64,000 nt of DNA from Hymenobacter norwichensis DSM 15439 (GCF_000420705.1 NZ_ATVL01000006.1:124001-188000), one strand, 5' to 3'. Numbered from the stretch's first letter, positions 26,183 through 35,572 are shown. Numbers and translations are program-made. The notes: generated from the letters alone by a model not told the origin.

Positions 26183-26941
26183 TTATTTCCAGCGGCTGAC
26201 AAACTGGTCGAAGGCTTCGCGGTAACTGTCGCTGACGGGGATGGTTTCGGTACCGATGTGCACTGTGCCCCGCCCAATGGCCACAATGTGCCCCAGCCCC
26301 ACAATGTAGGAACGGTGAATGCGCATAAACTGGCGGGCTGGTAGCTTTTCTTCCAGAGCCTTTAGGCTGGTGAGTGAGAGTAGCGGCTTGGGCTCGTTGC
26401 GGCGATACACTTTCACGTAGTCTTTGAGCCCTTCCACGTACAGAATGTCGTTGAAAGGCACGCGCACGAGTTGATATTCCACTTTTAGGTAGAGGTAATC
26501 CTCGGCTGGCTCAGCAGGAACCGTAGGCGCGGGCGGTGTGGCGGGTGCCGTGGGTTGCTGGGTTAGTTCGGCGTAAGATTTGGCCTTGTTGGCGACGCGC
26601 AGAAAATCATCATAGGAAAACGGCTTCAACAGATAATCAAGAGCATCTACCTTATAGCCATCTAGTGCATACTGGTTGAAGGCTGTGGTGAATACCACGC
26701 GCGGGCCGCCACCCGGCCCTTTGTCCAGCAGTTTTGCCAACTCCAGCCCGTTGAGGTCAGGCATTTGAATATCCAGAAAGATCAGGTCGATGGGCTCGGT
26801 TAGCTGCTGCAACCCGCGCAAGGCCGCCACTGCGCTGCCATAGCTGGCTACTAGCCGCAAAAACGGAGTCTGCTCGATGAAGCGCCCTACCAGTTTCAGG
26901 GCCAATGGTTCGTCATCGACGGTAATGCAATTGAGCGTCAT
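26183..26941 (-). CDS. LytTR-family response regulator
   Basis: A 252-residue transcriptional regulator. The receiver domain (1-125) has the acidic pair in ITVDDEPLALKLV, the phospho-aspartate in LIFLDIQMPDLNG, and the switch lysine in ALDYLLKPFSYDDF. A threonine/proline-rich linker follows. The LytTR DNA-binding domain (about 150-250) reads YQLVRVPFNDILYVEGLKDY, then LPARQFMRIHRSYIVGLGHI. It overlaps the upstream kinase gene by 4 bases (ATGA), so the two are translationally coupled. Confidence 0.95.
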   Translation of the reverse strand: MTLNCITVDDEPLALKLVGRFIEQTPFLRLVASYGSAVAALRGLQQLTEPIDLIFLDIQMPDLNGLELAKLLDKGPGGGPRVVFTTAFNQYALDGYKVDALDYLLKPFSYDDFLRVANKAKSYAELTQQPTAPATPPAPTVPAEPAEDYLYLKVEYQLVRVPFNDILYVEGLKDYVKVYRRNEPKPLLSLTSLKALEEKLPARQFMRIHRSYIVGLGHIVAIGRGTVHIGTETIPVSDSYREAFDQFVSRWK

Positions 26942-28068
26942 GCTTGCAGAGTTAAAGTGAGGTGCACGTAGTATTCGTGAGTCGGCGCGTTTTCGGTTAC
27001 GGTAAGCGTGTGGCGTTCGGGGTAAAGCAGTTCTAGGCGCCGCCGGGTGTTCGTCAGCCCGATGCCGTGGTTTTCATCCAAAGCCAGAGGCCGCTCCGCA
27101 AACAAGGAATTACGCACGACTACGTCCAGCGTATGCGGGGTAGGCTGCTGCACCGTGATATGAATGTAGCTTGGTGCCAGCGCGCTAACCCCGTGCTTGA
27201 AGGCGTTTTCTACGAAGGTGAGTAGCAGCATTGGGGCAATGGGAGCATCGTGAAGGGAAGTAGGCGTATCGTACACCACCTGCACGTTGTCGGTGAGGCG
27301 CAGCTGCATTAGGTCGATGTAATCACGCAGGAATTGTAGCTCCTGGCTAAGCGGAGCAGTGCCAGCCTGGGTGTCGTAGAGCACGTAGCGCATCATGCGC
27401 GAAAGGCGCAAAATGGCTTCCCGGGCTTGGTCACCGTCGAGCAGTGTGAGGGAATAGATGTTGTTGAGCGTGTTAAAGAAAAAATGCGGGTTGATTTGCG
27501 CTTTCAGCCATGCTAGCTCCGTTGTCAGCTTTTCCTGTTCCAAGGCCTGCCTGATTTGCGCGTCGCGCTGCCCGCGTTGCACGGCCGCTACGCTGGTGCT
27601 CAAACCCAGGACCAGCAGGATAGAGAACATTACGGCGGGGTTCACCCACAGATTGTGCTGCTGGCGCATCATACGTCGGGGAGGCTGCGTGGCCGAACGG
27701 GGGCGCTTGTTGAACGGCGCCGCTGCCGCGCCTTGGAATTGGGGCCGAAAAAACGGTGGACCTACGCCGTAATGCTTCTCCAATGCACGCTGTGCCTGCC
27801 GATGCGGCACCGCTACAGCCAGCACCAGCACCAGTAGAAACAGCGCATAGCTTACCCAGCGCCGCCCATACAACAAGTGCGGTACGGCCCACTGTGCATT
27901 CAAATAGAACACCCCCAGCGAAGCCGCAAACAAGCTGCCTTGCAACAAGTAGAACGGCACATCGGGCAGTTGGCTATCGGGCTGTACCGCCACCAAAAAA
28001 CCCACCAGCAGCCAGATAACGACGTGCAGTAAAATAGGCTGGGCTTGGCGGGAAGTAAAAAGTGGCAT
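26938..28068 (-). CDS. LytS-like sensor histidine kinase
   Basis: Sensor partner of the LytTR regulator that follows. The start is at the ATG giving MPLFTSRQAQPILLHVVIWL (376 residues). A nine-codon upstream extension would overlap a perfect -7 element at 28093-28100, so it is not used. Four membrane segments span about residues 11-175. The His_kinase domain has the LytS phosphoacceptor block KAQINPHFFFNTLNNIYSL. The ATPase part has PMLLLTFVENAFKHGVSA and HGIGLTNTRRRLELLYPE. It has no periplasmic domain of any size, so the signal is probably sensed in the membrane. Confidence 0.93.
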   Translation of the reverse strand: MPLFTSRQAQPILLHVVIWLLVGFLVAVQPDSQLPDVPFYLLQGSLFAASLGVFYLNAQWAVPHLLYGRRWVSYALFLLVLVLAVAVPHRQAQRALEKHYGVGPPFFRPQFQGAAAAPFNKRPRSATQPPRRMMRQQHNLWVNPAVMFSILLVLGLSTSVAAVQRGQRDAQIRQALEQEKLTTELAWLKAQINPHFFFNTLNNIYSLTLLDGDQAREAILRLSRMMRYVLYDTQAGTAPLSQELQFLRDYIDLMQLRLTDNVQVVYDTPTSLHDAPIAPMLLLTFVENAFKHGVSALAPSYIHITVQQPTPHTLDVVVRNSLFAERPLALDENHGIGLTNTRRRLELLYPERHTLTVTENAPTHEYYVHLTLTLQA

Positions 28069-28092
28069 AGCGCGCAGAAACAAGGGTTGCTT

Positions 28093-28100
28093 CAAAGGTA
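28093..28100 (-). promoter_or_regulatory. -7 promoter element that fixes the LytS-like start
   Basis: The minus strand reads TACCTTTG, a perfect TAnnTTTG. Initiation around 28086 leaves an 18-base leader to the ATG at 28068 and excludes the upstream ATG at 28095. Confidence 0.5.
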
Positions 28101-28216
28101 GTGGCGCAGCAACCCGGCGACCCCGCGCAATCGGCCAAACCGACAGAAGATTATACCACCGCCGATATTACGCCGTTCGGTGGGCCTGGTTCAGGTGCCT
28201 TCCTTTTTTTCAGCCA

Positions 28217-28702
28217 CTACGATTTGCGGAAAGGGTGATGCCCTAAGGCTAGCCGCTCAGCTAGCTCCACCGCCCGGCGGGCCCGGGTTTCCGGCTGCTT
28301 CGCCGACGCTACGTGCCGCGCCATAGCCCGGCGGTGGCTGGCTGAGCGGTGCTGAAAAGCTACTTCGGCCTCGGGCCAAGCTGCCAGGGCTTCCGCTAGT
28401 TCTTCGGGCAGGTCCACTACGTCTGGCTGCGGGTCGGGCGTGAGGATAACCGTTACGAGTTGCCCTAGTTGCGCGCCAGCGTTACGGCACAAGTCTTTGT
28501 TGAGCATCAGATAGCGCCCGCCACCGGGCAGTGGTAGCAGACCTAACCGTACCGGAAAGCCATTTATTGCGCCTATCATTCGCTTGGCAGCCTTTCCACC
28601 CAAGGCCGCTACTATCAGTGGCGGGACTACCACAATTTGGGTAGGCATAAAGCTAGGGCCGCCCGGTTCCAGCAGCGCCTGAAAGGTTTGAGAATCAGAC
28701 AT
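28217..28702 (-). CDS. YdeI/OmpD-associated family protein with DUF1905 domain
   Basis: A 161-residue cytoplasmic protein. The N-terminal DUF1905 half contains PTQIVVVPPLIVAALGGKAA, then KRMIGAINGFPVRLGLLPL and YLMLNKDLCRNAGAQLGQLV. The C-terminal half matches the YdeI/OmpD-associated signature: LPEELAEALAAWPEAEVAFQ followed by SHRRAMARHVASAKQPETRA. Members of the family are widespread, and their biochemical role is not established. It is divergent from the orphan LytTR regulator. Confidence 0.85.
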   Translation of the reverse strand: MSDSQTFQALLEPGGPSFMPTQIVVVPPLIVAALGGKAAKRMIGAINGFPVRLGLLPLPGGGRYLMLNKDLCRNAGAQLGQLVTVILTPDPQPDVVDLPEELAEALAAWPEAEVAFQHRSASHRRAMARHVASAKQPETRARRAVELAERLALGHHPFRKS

Positions 28703-28871
28703 ACCAAGAGGATAAGGGTAAGCCGGAATTTAAAAGTGCCACCGAAATCAACCTTGTAAAACTAAGCTGGTTACTCTTGCCGTATGGTATAACAGAGTAC
28801 TCCAGCAAACAACGCTTATATTTCGCTGAATAAGCTACATATTTCGGCCTTTTCTCACATCCTGCTATTCT

Positions 28872-29606
28872 ATGTCCAATCCCGGCGCACTCACATGCTT
28901 GGTCATCGACGATGACACGATGAACCGGCTCACGCTGGAGCATTATATCGGTCTAACGGAGTCATTGCAATTGGTGGCCTCTCTGAGCGATGGTGCCCAA
29001 GGGCTCAACTTCTTCCGGGCTGGCAACAAAGTGGATCTGCTGTTTCTGGATGTTGAAATGCCCAACCTCAGTGGTCTGGAATTGCTGCGCGTCCTTCCCG
29101 ACCCGCCCGAAGTAATTCTGGCTACTTCTTACGAGCATTTCGCCGTTGATGCCTTTGCTCTGCGCGTAACGGATTATTTGGTGAAGCCCTTCGATTACGC
29201 TCGGTTCAGCCAAGCTGTACAGCGCGTACTGGAGCGTCGCCCCACGTCTACTATCCAGCCCGCCGCTCCCACTGCGCCCACTGCGCCGCCTTCGTCCGAC
29301 GTGTTTGTGAAGGTAAACAACCGCATGGTTCGCCTCAACTTCGACGAGGTATTGTACATCGAGGCCCTCTCGGATTACGTTACCATCGTCACCACCAAGC
29401 AGAAGCACATTGTGTACACCACGCTCAAGTCGTTTGCGGCTCGCCTGTCCTTCGACCATTTCGTGCGGGTGCACCGCTCCTACATTCTGAACATGAAGCA
29501 GGTGGAATCCATTGAAGACAATACCGCTCGTTTGCCTGGTGGCCACCAAATTCCCATTGGAGTTTCGTACCAAGAGGCCTTTTTCAAAAACCTGAACCGT
29601 TTTTAA
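28872..29606 (+). CDS. LytTR-family response regulator, no adjacent kinase on the same strand
   Basis: A 244-residue regulator. The receiver domain has VIDDDTMNRLTLEHYIG, the phospho-aspartate in LLFLDVEMPNLSGLELL, and RVTDYLVKPFDYARFSQA. The linker is proline/alanine/threonine-rich. The LytTR domain (about 145-244) reads NRMVRLNFDEVLYIEALSDY and FDHFVRVHRSYILNMKQVES. No LytS-like kinase is beside it. The nearest kinase is the converging hybrid kinase, which carries its own receiver and Hpt domains and so could act as a phosphodonor. That link is an inference. Confidence 0.93.
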   Translation: MSNPGALTCLVIDDDTMNRLTLEHYIGLTESLQLVASLSDGAQGLNFFRAGNKVDLLFLDVEMPNLSGLELLRVLPDPPEVILATSYEHFAVDAFALRVTDYLVKPFDYARFSQAVQRVLERRPTSTIQPAAPTAPTAPPSSDVFVKVNNRMVRLNFDEVLYIEALSDYVTIVTTKQKHIVYTTLKSFAARLSFDHFVRVHRSYILNMKQVESIEDNTARLPGGHQIPIGVSYQEAFFKNLNRF

Positions 29607-29656
29607 GTCGGTATTGATTTTCTTACTTGTTATTGAGAGTTGGTCGTCAGTTAACC

Positions 29657-29703
29657 TTAAAAAGAAGTAGCGCGAAACTCAGTTTCGCGCTACTTCTTTT
29701 TAA
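29657..29703. terminator. 23-bp perfect palindrome between the orphan LytTR gene and the hybrid kinase
   Basis: Arms 29657-29679 and 29681-29703 pair perfectly around one base (core GTAGCGCGAAACT). The right arm contains the whole stop codon of the hybrid kinase (29700-29702 on the minus strand). Confidence 0.8.
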
Positions 29704-32156
29704 CCTACTGTCTGTTGAAGAGACGTGCATACGCGTTTCAGCAGGTTGCCTAGGTTTTGAGCAGCTACCTGGCGTGCTTCGGGGGCGGTAGCAGGATCTT
29801 CCAGCACCAGCAAATACTCGAAGGCGGTGGTAATCTGGAACAGCTTCAGAGTGGATTTCAACTTGTGAGCCAGTGTGGTCAGGGCCAACCAATCTTTGGT
29901 AGCAGCGGCAGTTTGCAGGTCGTTGGCAGCTACCGGTACCTCGGCCAGAAACACCTCTATCATGCGGCGCATAAACTCTTGGTTGCCGTGCGCATTGCGC
30001 TCCAGCTGGCTCAGATCGAAAAGTGGGGCGACTAGTTCGGTTGGCCCCGACGTAGGGGTTGCCGCGGCAGTTGCCGGTACAGCCGTAGGCAGGTGGTTGG
30101 TGACGGGAAAGAGTTGAGCTACCAATTTCTGATACAGGTCGGTTTCTTCGAAAGGTTTGGTCAGGCAGTCGTTCATACCTGCTTGTAAGTACCGCTCTCG
30201 GTCGGCGCGGAAAGCATTGGCCGTGAGAGCAATAATGGGTATGCTGGCCCGGGCGGGGTCGGTGCTTTGCCGGATGGCCTCGGTTACTTCCAGCCCACTC
30301 ATGCCCGGCATCTGAATGTCCATCAGCACAGCATCGTAGGTACGAGCCTGGAACAAAGCCAGTGCGTTGGGGCCATTTACGGCGCTGTCCACGGCAATGC
30401 CCCAGTTTTTGAGGATGAGCGTGGTAAGCTGCCGATTCACAGCGCTGTCCTCGGCCAGTAGCACCCGGGCTCCTTGCAGGCGTTGGTAATCAGGTAGGGG
30501 AGGGGTGGGAGCTATCTGCTGGTCGGTGGCTTTAGGTAGCGTAAGCGTAAAAGTAAACCATGAGCCCTGCTTTGGGATGCTGGAAAGTTCCAGTTTACCG
30601 CCTAGTTGCTCCACTAAGCTCCGGCTGATGGCCAGACCCAGCCCAGTCCCACCGAAGCGGCGCGTCGTATCGGTATAGGCTTGGGTGAAGTTCTCAAAAA
30701 TCTGCTGCTGCTTTTCCACCGGAATGCCGATGCCCGTGTCGCGCACCCAGAAACAGATGGTAACGGCCTCGGGCGTGTCAGAGAGTACGTCGGCACCTAG
30801 CGTAACGCTGCCGTGCTCCGTGAACTTGATGGCGTTGCTAAGTAAATTCAGCAGTACTTGGTTGAGCCGGTACGGGTCACTCACCACTACGGGCTCAGGC
30901 AATACCAGCGGCTGAATATCAAACGTCAAGCCTTTCTCGGCGGCCCGATAGGCTAAAGTTTGGGCGGCCGTTCGCACGGATTTGCCGAGGTCGAAAGCAA
31001 TCTGTTCTAGTTCAAGCTTGCCAGCCGAAATCTTCGCCATATCTAACACATCATTAAGCACTGCCAGCAAATTACGGCCAGATGCCAATATAGTGTCAAG
31101 GTATTGTCGCTGCTGGGCATCAAGCGGGGTCTTGGCCAGCAGGCCCGCCATGCCCAATACGCCGTTCATGGGCGTCCTGATTTCATGGCTCATGTTGGCC
31201 AGAAAATTTTCCTTGGCCAAGGCATTAGCCTCTGCTTCCTGTTTGGCGCGGTGCAATTCGCGTTCTGCCTGTACTCGTTCGGTGATATCTTGCCCGTAGG
31301 CTACCACGTAGGGCTCTTGGCCGGGCTCATCCACCCGGAAATTGTTGAACAGCACGTAATGACGGTCGTTTTGTTGGTTCACTATCTTCATTACCCCTTG
31401 GCTGTGCTTACTGGTGCTGATTTCGGCGAGGTACTGTTGCACTTCGCTTTGTAGAGCGTGCGGCACGGCCTGGGTGAGGTGGGCTCCCACAATAGCCGAA
31501 GCCGGCAGCCCCATCAGCTCCTCCACCGCTGGGTTCACCGTCAGCATCCGCCCCTGTAAGTCGTGGGTGCCAATCAGGGCCTGAGTATGCGCCAGCAAAT
31601 CACGGTAGCGCTTTTCGCTTTGTTCCAGCGTATCGCGCGCGGTCTTGACCTCCGTGATGTCGGTGGCAATAGTAAGTACATGCGTGGTGCCATTAGGCTG
31701 CGGCAACGGTAGCTTATTCAACTTAAACCACAGCACCTGTCCATCGGCCAGCGCATAAGCGCTTTCTTGCGCCACGGCTTGCTGCTGGTTAAGCACTGCG
31801 TGATAAGCAACTTCCCAGTCGGGTAATTCCAGGGGTGCAGTTAAGTCGAGGTGTAGCGGCGTGACAGCGTGGTGGCTGCGTTCGGCCAACTCATCGAAGG
31901 CGCGGTTACGGAAAATCAGCTGGCCCTGCGCATCGCGCACGTACATAACGTGGGGGCTGGTATCCATCACTTGTCGAATGAGGGCCTGCCGGGCGTCATC
32001 ATCGTTGGTATAGCCTGTGCAGTTACGCGCTTGAAGCTGTTGTTCGCGCTGGCGGGATGCTGCCAACTCCCGCCGTAGCTCAGCTACCTGCAACTCGGCA
32101 GCGGACTGTCCTGGTTGATGGGTGAAAAGCGGGAGAGAAAAAGCAGCTGATTTCAT
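29700..32156 (-). CDS. PAS-PAS hybrid histidine kinase with receiver and Hpt domains
   Basis: An 818-residue soluble phosphorelay protein. The start is at MKSAAFSLPLFTHQPG; the open frame extends 57 codons upstream past a promoter-like element and is not used. A short coiled coil (about 20-50) is followed by PAS domains at about 60-180 and 190-310. HisKA is NFLANMSHEIRTPMNGVLG, and the ATPase domain has NLLSNAIKFTEHGSV and FGGTGLGLAISRSLVEQLGG. The receiver reads VLLAEDSAVNRQL and DAVLMDIQMPGMSGLEVT. A C-terminal Hpt domain has its histidine in TTLAHKLKSTLKLF. All four phosphorelay modules are in one chain, so it can pass phosphate to a separate regulator. Confidence 0.94.
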   Translation of the reverse strand: MKSAAFSLPLFTHQPGQSAAELQVAELRRELAASRQREQQLQARNCTGYTNDDDARQALIRQVMDTSPHVMYVRDAQGQLIFRNRAFDELAERSHHAVTPLHLDLTAPLELPDWEVAYHAVLNQQQAVAQESAYALADGQVLWFKLNKLPLPQPNGTTHVLTIATDITEVKTARDTLEQSEKRYRDLLAHTQALIGTHDLQGRMLTVNPAVEELMGLPASAIVGAHLTQAVPHALQSEVQQYLAEISTSKHSQGVMKIVNQQNDRHYVLFNNFRVDEPGQEPYVVAYGQDITERVQAERELHRAKQEAEANALAKENFLANMSHEIRTPMNGVLGMAGLLAKTPLDAQQRQYLDTILASGRNLLAVLNDVLDMAKISAGKLELEQIAFDLGKSVRTAAQTLAYRAAEKGLTFDIQPLVLPEPVVVSDPYRLNQVLLNLLSNAIKFTEHGSVTLGADVLSDTPEAVTICFWVRDTGIGIPVEKQQQIFENFTQAYTDTTRRFGGTGLGLAISRSLVEQLGGKLELSSIPKQGSWFTFTLTLPKATDQQIAPTPPLPDYQRLQGARVLLAEDSAVNRQLTTLILKNWGIAVDSAVNGPNALALFQARTYDAVLMDIQMPGMSGLEVTEAIRQSTDPARASIPIIALTANAFRADRERYLQAGMNDCLTKPFEETDLYQKLVAQLFPVTNHLPTAVPATAAATPTSGPTELVAPLFDLSQLERNAHGNQEFMRRMIEVFLAEVPVAANDLQTAAATKDWLALTTLAHKLKSTLKLFQITTAFEYLLVLEDPATAPEARQVAAQNLGNLLKRVCTSLQQTVG

Positions 32157-32508
32157 ACGGTATAATGGTCCCGGCGCGGTATATGGCCTCACTAAGGTAC
32201 GGGTAGGCCTCTTGCTAGCTAACTGCCCTAGCTGAACTGCGCGGTCCAGCCGCCAAGTACCCCAACTCACTCGGCCAGTACCACCCGTTGATAGATGATA
32301 AATTTCAACATTCTGTATTAAGTGCAATAAGTGAAATATGGGTTGCGCTAAACACTACTCGGATCGAATTAGCCTTTCGAACCTAAAATACTTGATAAGG
32401 CAACAGAAGAGGGAACGAGTTACGTTGTACTCAATGCCAGCCCAATGATGCTGGCAAAGCCGCCTGATTCTTTACCTTAGTGCCACTTCCTTTCTTTGCC
32501 AGCCGCGT
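32157..32508. promoter_or_regulatory. 352-base divergent promoter region between the hybrid kinase and moxR
   Basis: No gene. TACCTTAG occurs on the minus strand at 32192-32199, 36 bases before the kinase start. It occurs again on the plus strand at 32473-32480, 29 bases before moxR. Each matches TAnnTTTG at seven of eight positions. The same variant facing both ways suggests a divergent promoter pair. Confidence 0.4.
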
Positions 32509-33492
32509 ATGCTTCCGCTTACTCCCGATTCCACTCCCGATTATCAGCTGAAAATCAAGCAAATTTTCGCCGAAGTAGGCAAGGTAGTGGTAGGCCAGCA
32601 GTACATGATAGGCCGGCTGCTGATTGGCTTGTTTACGGGTGGCCACGTGCTGCTAGAAGGCGTGCCGGGGCTAGCCAAAACCCTTACAATCAGTACGCTT
32701 TCCAAGGTGCTACATCTTGATTTTCAGCGCGTGCAGTTCACTCCTGATCTGCTACCGTCTGATTTGGTGGGCACCATGATTTACAATCAGAACCAGTCGG
32801 TATTCGAGGTGAAGAAAGGCCCCATCTTCGCCAACCTGGTGCTGGCCGATGAAATCAACCGTTCCCCGGCCAAAGTGCAAAGCGCTTTGCTGGAAGCCAT
32901 GCAGGAAAAACAGGTAACTATTGGCGAAACTACATATCCGTTGGACTTGCCGTTTCTGGTGCTGGCCACCCAAAACCCCGTGGAGCAGGAGGGTACCTAC
33001 CCGCTGCCCGAAGCGCAGGTAGACCGGTTTATGATGAAAGTATTTGTGGATTACCTCAAGAAAACCGACGAGCTGGAAGTGATGCGCCGTATGGCCAACA
33101 TGAGTTACGTGGGCGAAGTAAATCCCATCCTGACCAAAGAAGATATCTTTGGCATCCGGCAGCAAATCAACCAAGTACAGATTTCAGAAACGCTAGAAAA
33201 GTATATCATCGAGCTGGTATTTGCTACTCGTAAACCCGCCGACTACGACTTAGCCGAGTTTCAGCAGTATGTGCAGTTTGGGGTGAGCCCACGGGCCAGT
33301 ATTGCCCTGCACCGGGCCGCCAAAGCTGTGGCTTATTTCGATGAACGGGACTACGTGCTACCTGAAGATATAAAGGACGTAGCTGCTGATGTGCTCAACC
33401 ACCGCATTCTGCTCACTTATGAGGCCGAGGCAGACGGAATCCGGACCCAGGATTTGATAGAGGCTATTCTAGGTAAAGTGCCTATTAGCTAA
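32509..33492 (+). CDS. MoxR-family AAA+ ATPase
   Basis: Chaperone-like ATPase, 327 residues. Walker A is LLEGVPGLAKTLTIS and Walker B is LVLADEINRSPAKVQSALLE. Sensor 1 is FLVLATQNPVEQEGTYPLPE and the arginine finger region is AQVDRFMMKVFVDYL. The C-terminal lid has FGVSPRASIALHRAAKAVAY and DIKDVAADVLNHRILLTYEA. MoxR genes in Bacteroidota usually lead an operon with DUF58 and von Willebrand-factor-A proteins. Here no such gene follows; the next gene converges after 29 bases, so this copy has lost or never had its partners. Confidence 0.93.
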   Translation: MLPLTPDSTPDYQLKIKQIFAEVGKVVVGQQYMIGRLLIGLFTGGHVLLEGVPGLAKTLTISTLSKVLHLDFQRVQFTPDLLPSDLVGTMIYNQNQSVFEVKKGPIFANLVLADEINRSPAKVQSALLEAMQEKQVTIGETTYPLDLPFLVLATQNPVEQEGTYPLPEAQVDRFMMKVFVDYLKKTDELEVMRRMANMSYVGEVNPILTKEDIFGIRQQINQVQISETLEKYIIELVFATRKPADYDLAEFQQYVQFGVSPRASIALHRAAKAVAYFDERDYVLPEDIKDVAADVLNHRILLTYEAEADGIRTQDLIEAILGKVPIS

Positions 33493-33521
33493 GAGGTTAT
33501 ACTGGTAAAATGTGTTTTAAG

Positions 33522-33818
33522 CTACTTAGCTGTAGGAGCTAGAACTAATAGGTGGAAGGCTGTTGGCTGAAACAGTGGCACAGGGCCGTCGGATTTGCTA
33601 GGGGCAGCAGGTGGGGTGATATGGTGCAGCAGCATCGTGCTGGCTGGTAGCTGCCGAAGCCGCGTGCTAGCAGGATTATGTGCTGTCAGCCTGCCCACAA
33701 TGAGCAGCGAAAATAGAAAGGCAGTGAGTAGCCACAACTCGATGGAACGGGCACGGCCTGATGAAACGGGTTGAACTGGTAAAGGGAGTTGGGTAGTAGC
33801 GTGTAGCGAGACAGACAT
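33522..33818 (-). CDS. small hypothetical single-span membrane protein
   Basis: A 98-residue frame that I do not recognise. It has one hydrophobic segment (LWLLTAFLFSLLIVGRLTA, about 28-46) and a threonine/proline-rich tail. It lies between moxR and the ECF sigma/anti-sigma pair and is on the same strand as the latter, about 220 bases downstream of the anti-sigma gene. It could belong to the sigma-factor regulon. The DNA between 33819 and 34040 is AT-rich and shows no gene. Confidence 0.45.
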   Translation of the reverse strand: MSVSLHATTQLPLPVQPVSSGRARSIELWLLTAFLFSLLIVGRLTAHNPASTRLRQLPASTMLLHHITPPAAPSKSDGPVPLFQPTAFHLLVLAPTAK

Positions 33819-34040
33819 AGCGTTAGTATCAAGGCCTTCAGCACAAGGTGTTAGCAGGTAAAACGTGACTTAACCATCAGGTTCAAGCGCGCTCTTGCCC
33901 AGACAGAAGTAAGAGTAAAAAGGCTGCTATGTGTTGATTGAAAAGTGAATAATTAATAGTTGGGTAACACGGAGTGATAGTGTAAGTAATTAGTATCTAA
34001 TGTTTTAATTTAATATAAAAACTGCGCTTTTCTCTTATTG

Positions 34041-34805
34041 CTACGAGGCAGGCTGGCCAGACCGATGCTTATTAAATAAGTGCTGCCAGTGCTTGGTAAT
34101 GGAGGTGCGAATGCGCCGCAGGCGGCCACCGCGCTCCTCAAGTCGGTGTTTTGGCGTTCGGTATTCGGGGCGCCACTCGCGCAAGCTTTGCTTTGGGGCA
34201 GCACTAGTATAGAGTGGTGATGTTGTGCCAGCTGTATCCTGTAGCGGCGTAGCAATAGCAGTTGATGAAGTGACACTGGTGGCACTCTTTTCAGCAACTG
34301 TAGTGCTTGCTGCCGATTCGAGAGGCGTAGTAGGCATCACGGCAGCCGCTAGTACCATCGAATCAGTTAGCGGAGACAAGGGAGTTGCCTGCGCATTTGG
34401 GCTAGTAGCCGATGCTGGTACGGGCCGCACACGTTTGGCAACGGGTCTGTTTGCCTTTACTTGAACACGGATAGCATTGCTGCGCAGCGGAGTCTGTTCG
34501 GAAGTGTATGCTAATGGAACAGGGGCGGGCAGGGGTTTGGATTGAACAGCCGTTTCAGTAGTTATGGTTGGTTGCGGCTCTTGAGTTAGCTTAGTGGGGT
34601 GTGGCAACAGCCAGCCAACAGCTATGCCCACCAGCCCTACTGCTGGTAAAAGCAGGGCAAGAGGTACGGTTCGGGGCGGGCCAGGCATGGCCGACAGCTG
34701 ACTCTCAATACCACCCCAGATATGGCCGGAAGGTGGTAGGTCATAGTCGCTGAATGTGTCGCGCAACGACTGGTCTAGCCGGTCGTCTTCGGGTTCCTGC
34801 ATCAT
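34041..34805 (-). CDS. putative anti-sigma factor, single-span membrane protein
   Basis: A 254-residue protein. The cytoplasmic N-terminus reads DDRLDQSLRDTFSDYDLPPS followed by HIWGGIESQL, the form seen in Bacteroidota proteins encoded directly after ECF sigma genes. One transmembrane helix follows (VPLALLLPAVGLVGIAVGWL, about 45-65). A long serine/threonine/alanine-rich periplasmic region and a basic C-terminus complete it. It overlaps the sigma gene by 4 bases, so they are translationally coupled. The anti-sigma role rests on position and the N-terminal pattern. Confidence 0.7.
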   Translation of the reverse strand: MMQEPEDDRLDQSLRDTFSDYDLPPSGHIWGGIESQLSAMPGPPRTVPLALLLPAVGLVGIAVGWLLPHPTKLTQEPQPTITTETAVQSKPLPAPVPLAYTSEQTPLRSNAIRVQVKANRPVAKRVRPVPASATSPNAQATPLSPLTDSMVLAAAVMPTTPLESAASTTVAEKSATSVTSSTAIATPLQDTAGTTSPLYTSAAPKQSLREWRPEYRTPKHRLEERGGRLRRIRTSITKHWQHLFNKHRSGQPAS

Positions 34806-35362
34806 AATCGGATGTAGTTGTTCTGTTGTAGATAAAGGTGTTGCAATTGCTTTCGGGCTTTACTGAGTTGAGCTTTGGAAGTGCTTTCCTGTATATTCAA
34901 TAGTTCACTTATCTCGCGATGAGAGTAGCCATCTACGGCATACAGCATAAGTATAAGGCGGCAGCCATCCGGCAGTTTTTCCATCAGAGCCAGTACTTCT
35001 GCCACGTTCAACCGGTCGAAAGCCGAGGAATCAGTAGCCGGCGGGTCGGGTATATCGTCGAGCGTAGCGCCTTGCGTTTGCCGACGGAGCCGGCCGCTTT
35101 GCCAATGGTTGATGGCCGTTGTTACAACTATGCGCCGAATCCAGCCTTCGAGGGTGCCCTCGGCCCGAAACTCGGTTAGGTGAGTGAAAACTTTCACGAA
35201 GGCATCCTGCAGAATGTCTTCGGCTTCGGGAAGGGTACGGGCGTACCGCCGTGCCACTCCCAGCATCCGGCCGGCATACCGGGCGTACAAGGCCCGTTGA
35301 GCAGCTGGTTCGCGGCGGGCGCAACGGGCAAGCAGAGCGTCGAGTTCAGAAGAGGCCGGCAT
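34802..35362 (-). CDS. ECF sigma factor (RNA polymerase sigma-70 family)
   Basis: A 186-residue sigma factor. The start is at the ATG giving MPASSELDALLARCARREPA; a GTG five codons upstream is possible. Region 2 contains LYARYAGRMLGVARRYARTL, then EAEDILQDAFVKVFTHLTEF and GTLEGWIRRIVVTTAINHW. Region 4 contains MEKLPDGCRLILMLYAVDGY followed by SHREISELLNIQESTSKAQL. It has only regions 2 and 4, as in ECF factors. The downstream overlapping gene is its likely anti-sigma factor. Confidence 0.94.
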   Translation of the reverse strand: MPASSELDALLARCARREPAAQRALYARYAGRMLGVARRYARTLPEAEDILQDAFVKVFTHLTEFRAEGTLEGWIRRIVVTTAINHWQSGRLRRQTQGATLDDIPDPPATDSSAFDRLNVAEVLALMEKLPDGCRLILMLYAVDGYSHREISELLNIQESTSKAQLSKARKQLQHLYLQQNNYIRL

Positions 35363-35572
35363 GCTGGATAGTTTCACGCCCCGAAGCGGGTTGCATTAGG
35401 CAGACAAGTGGTAGCGCCAAAAGGCTGCTGTGGGGTGCAAATTTTTATTTGAGAGGTGCCAGGACTATGAGGTAGCTGATTATAAGGGGCGTCCTTACGG
35501 CAATTATAAGCTAGGCTACAGCTGACACCACTAGCAATAGGAGGGTGAAGTTCTAAATCCCATGCACACGCG

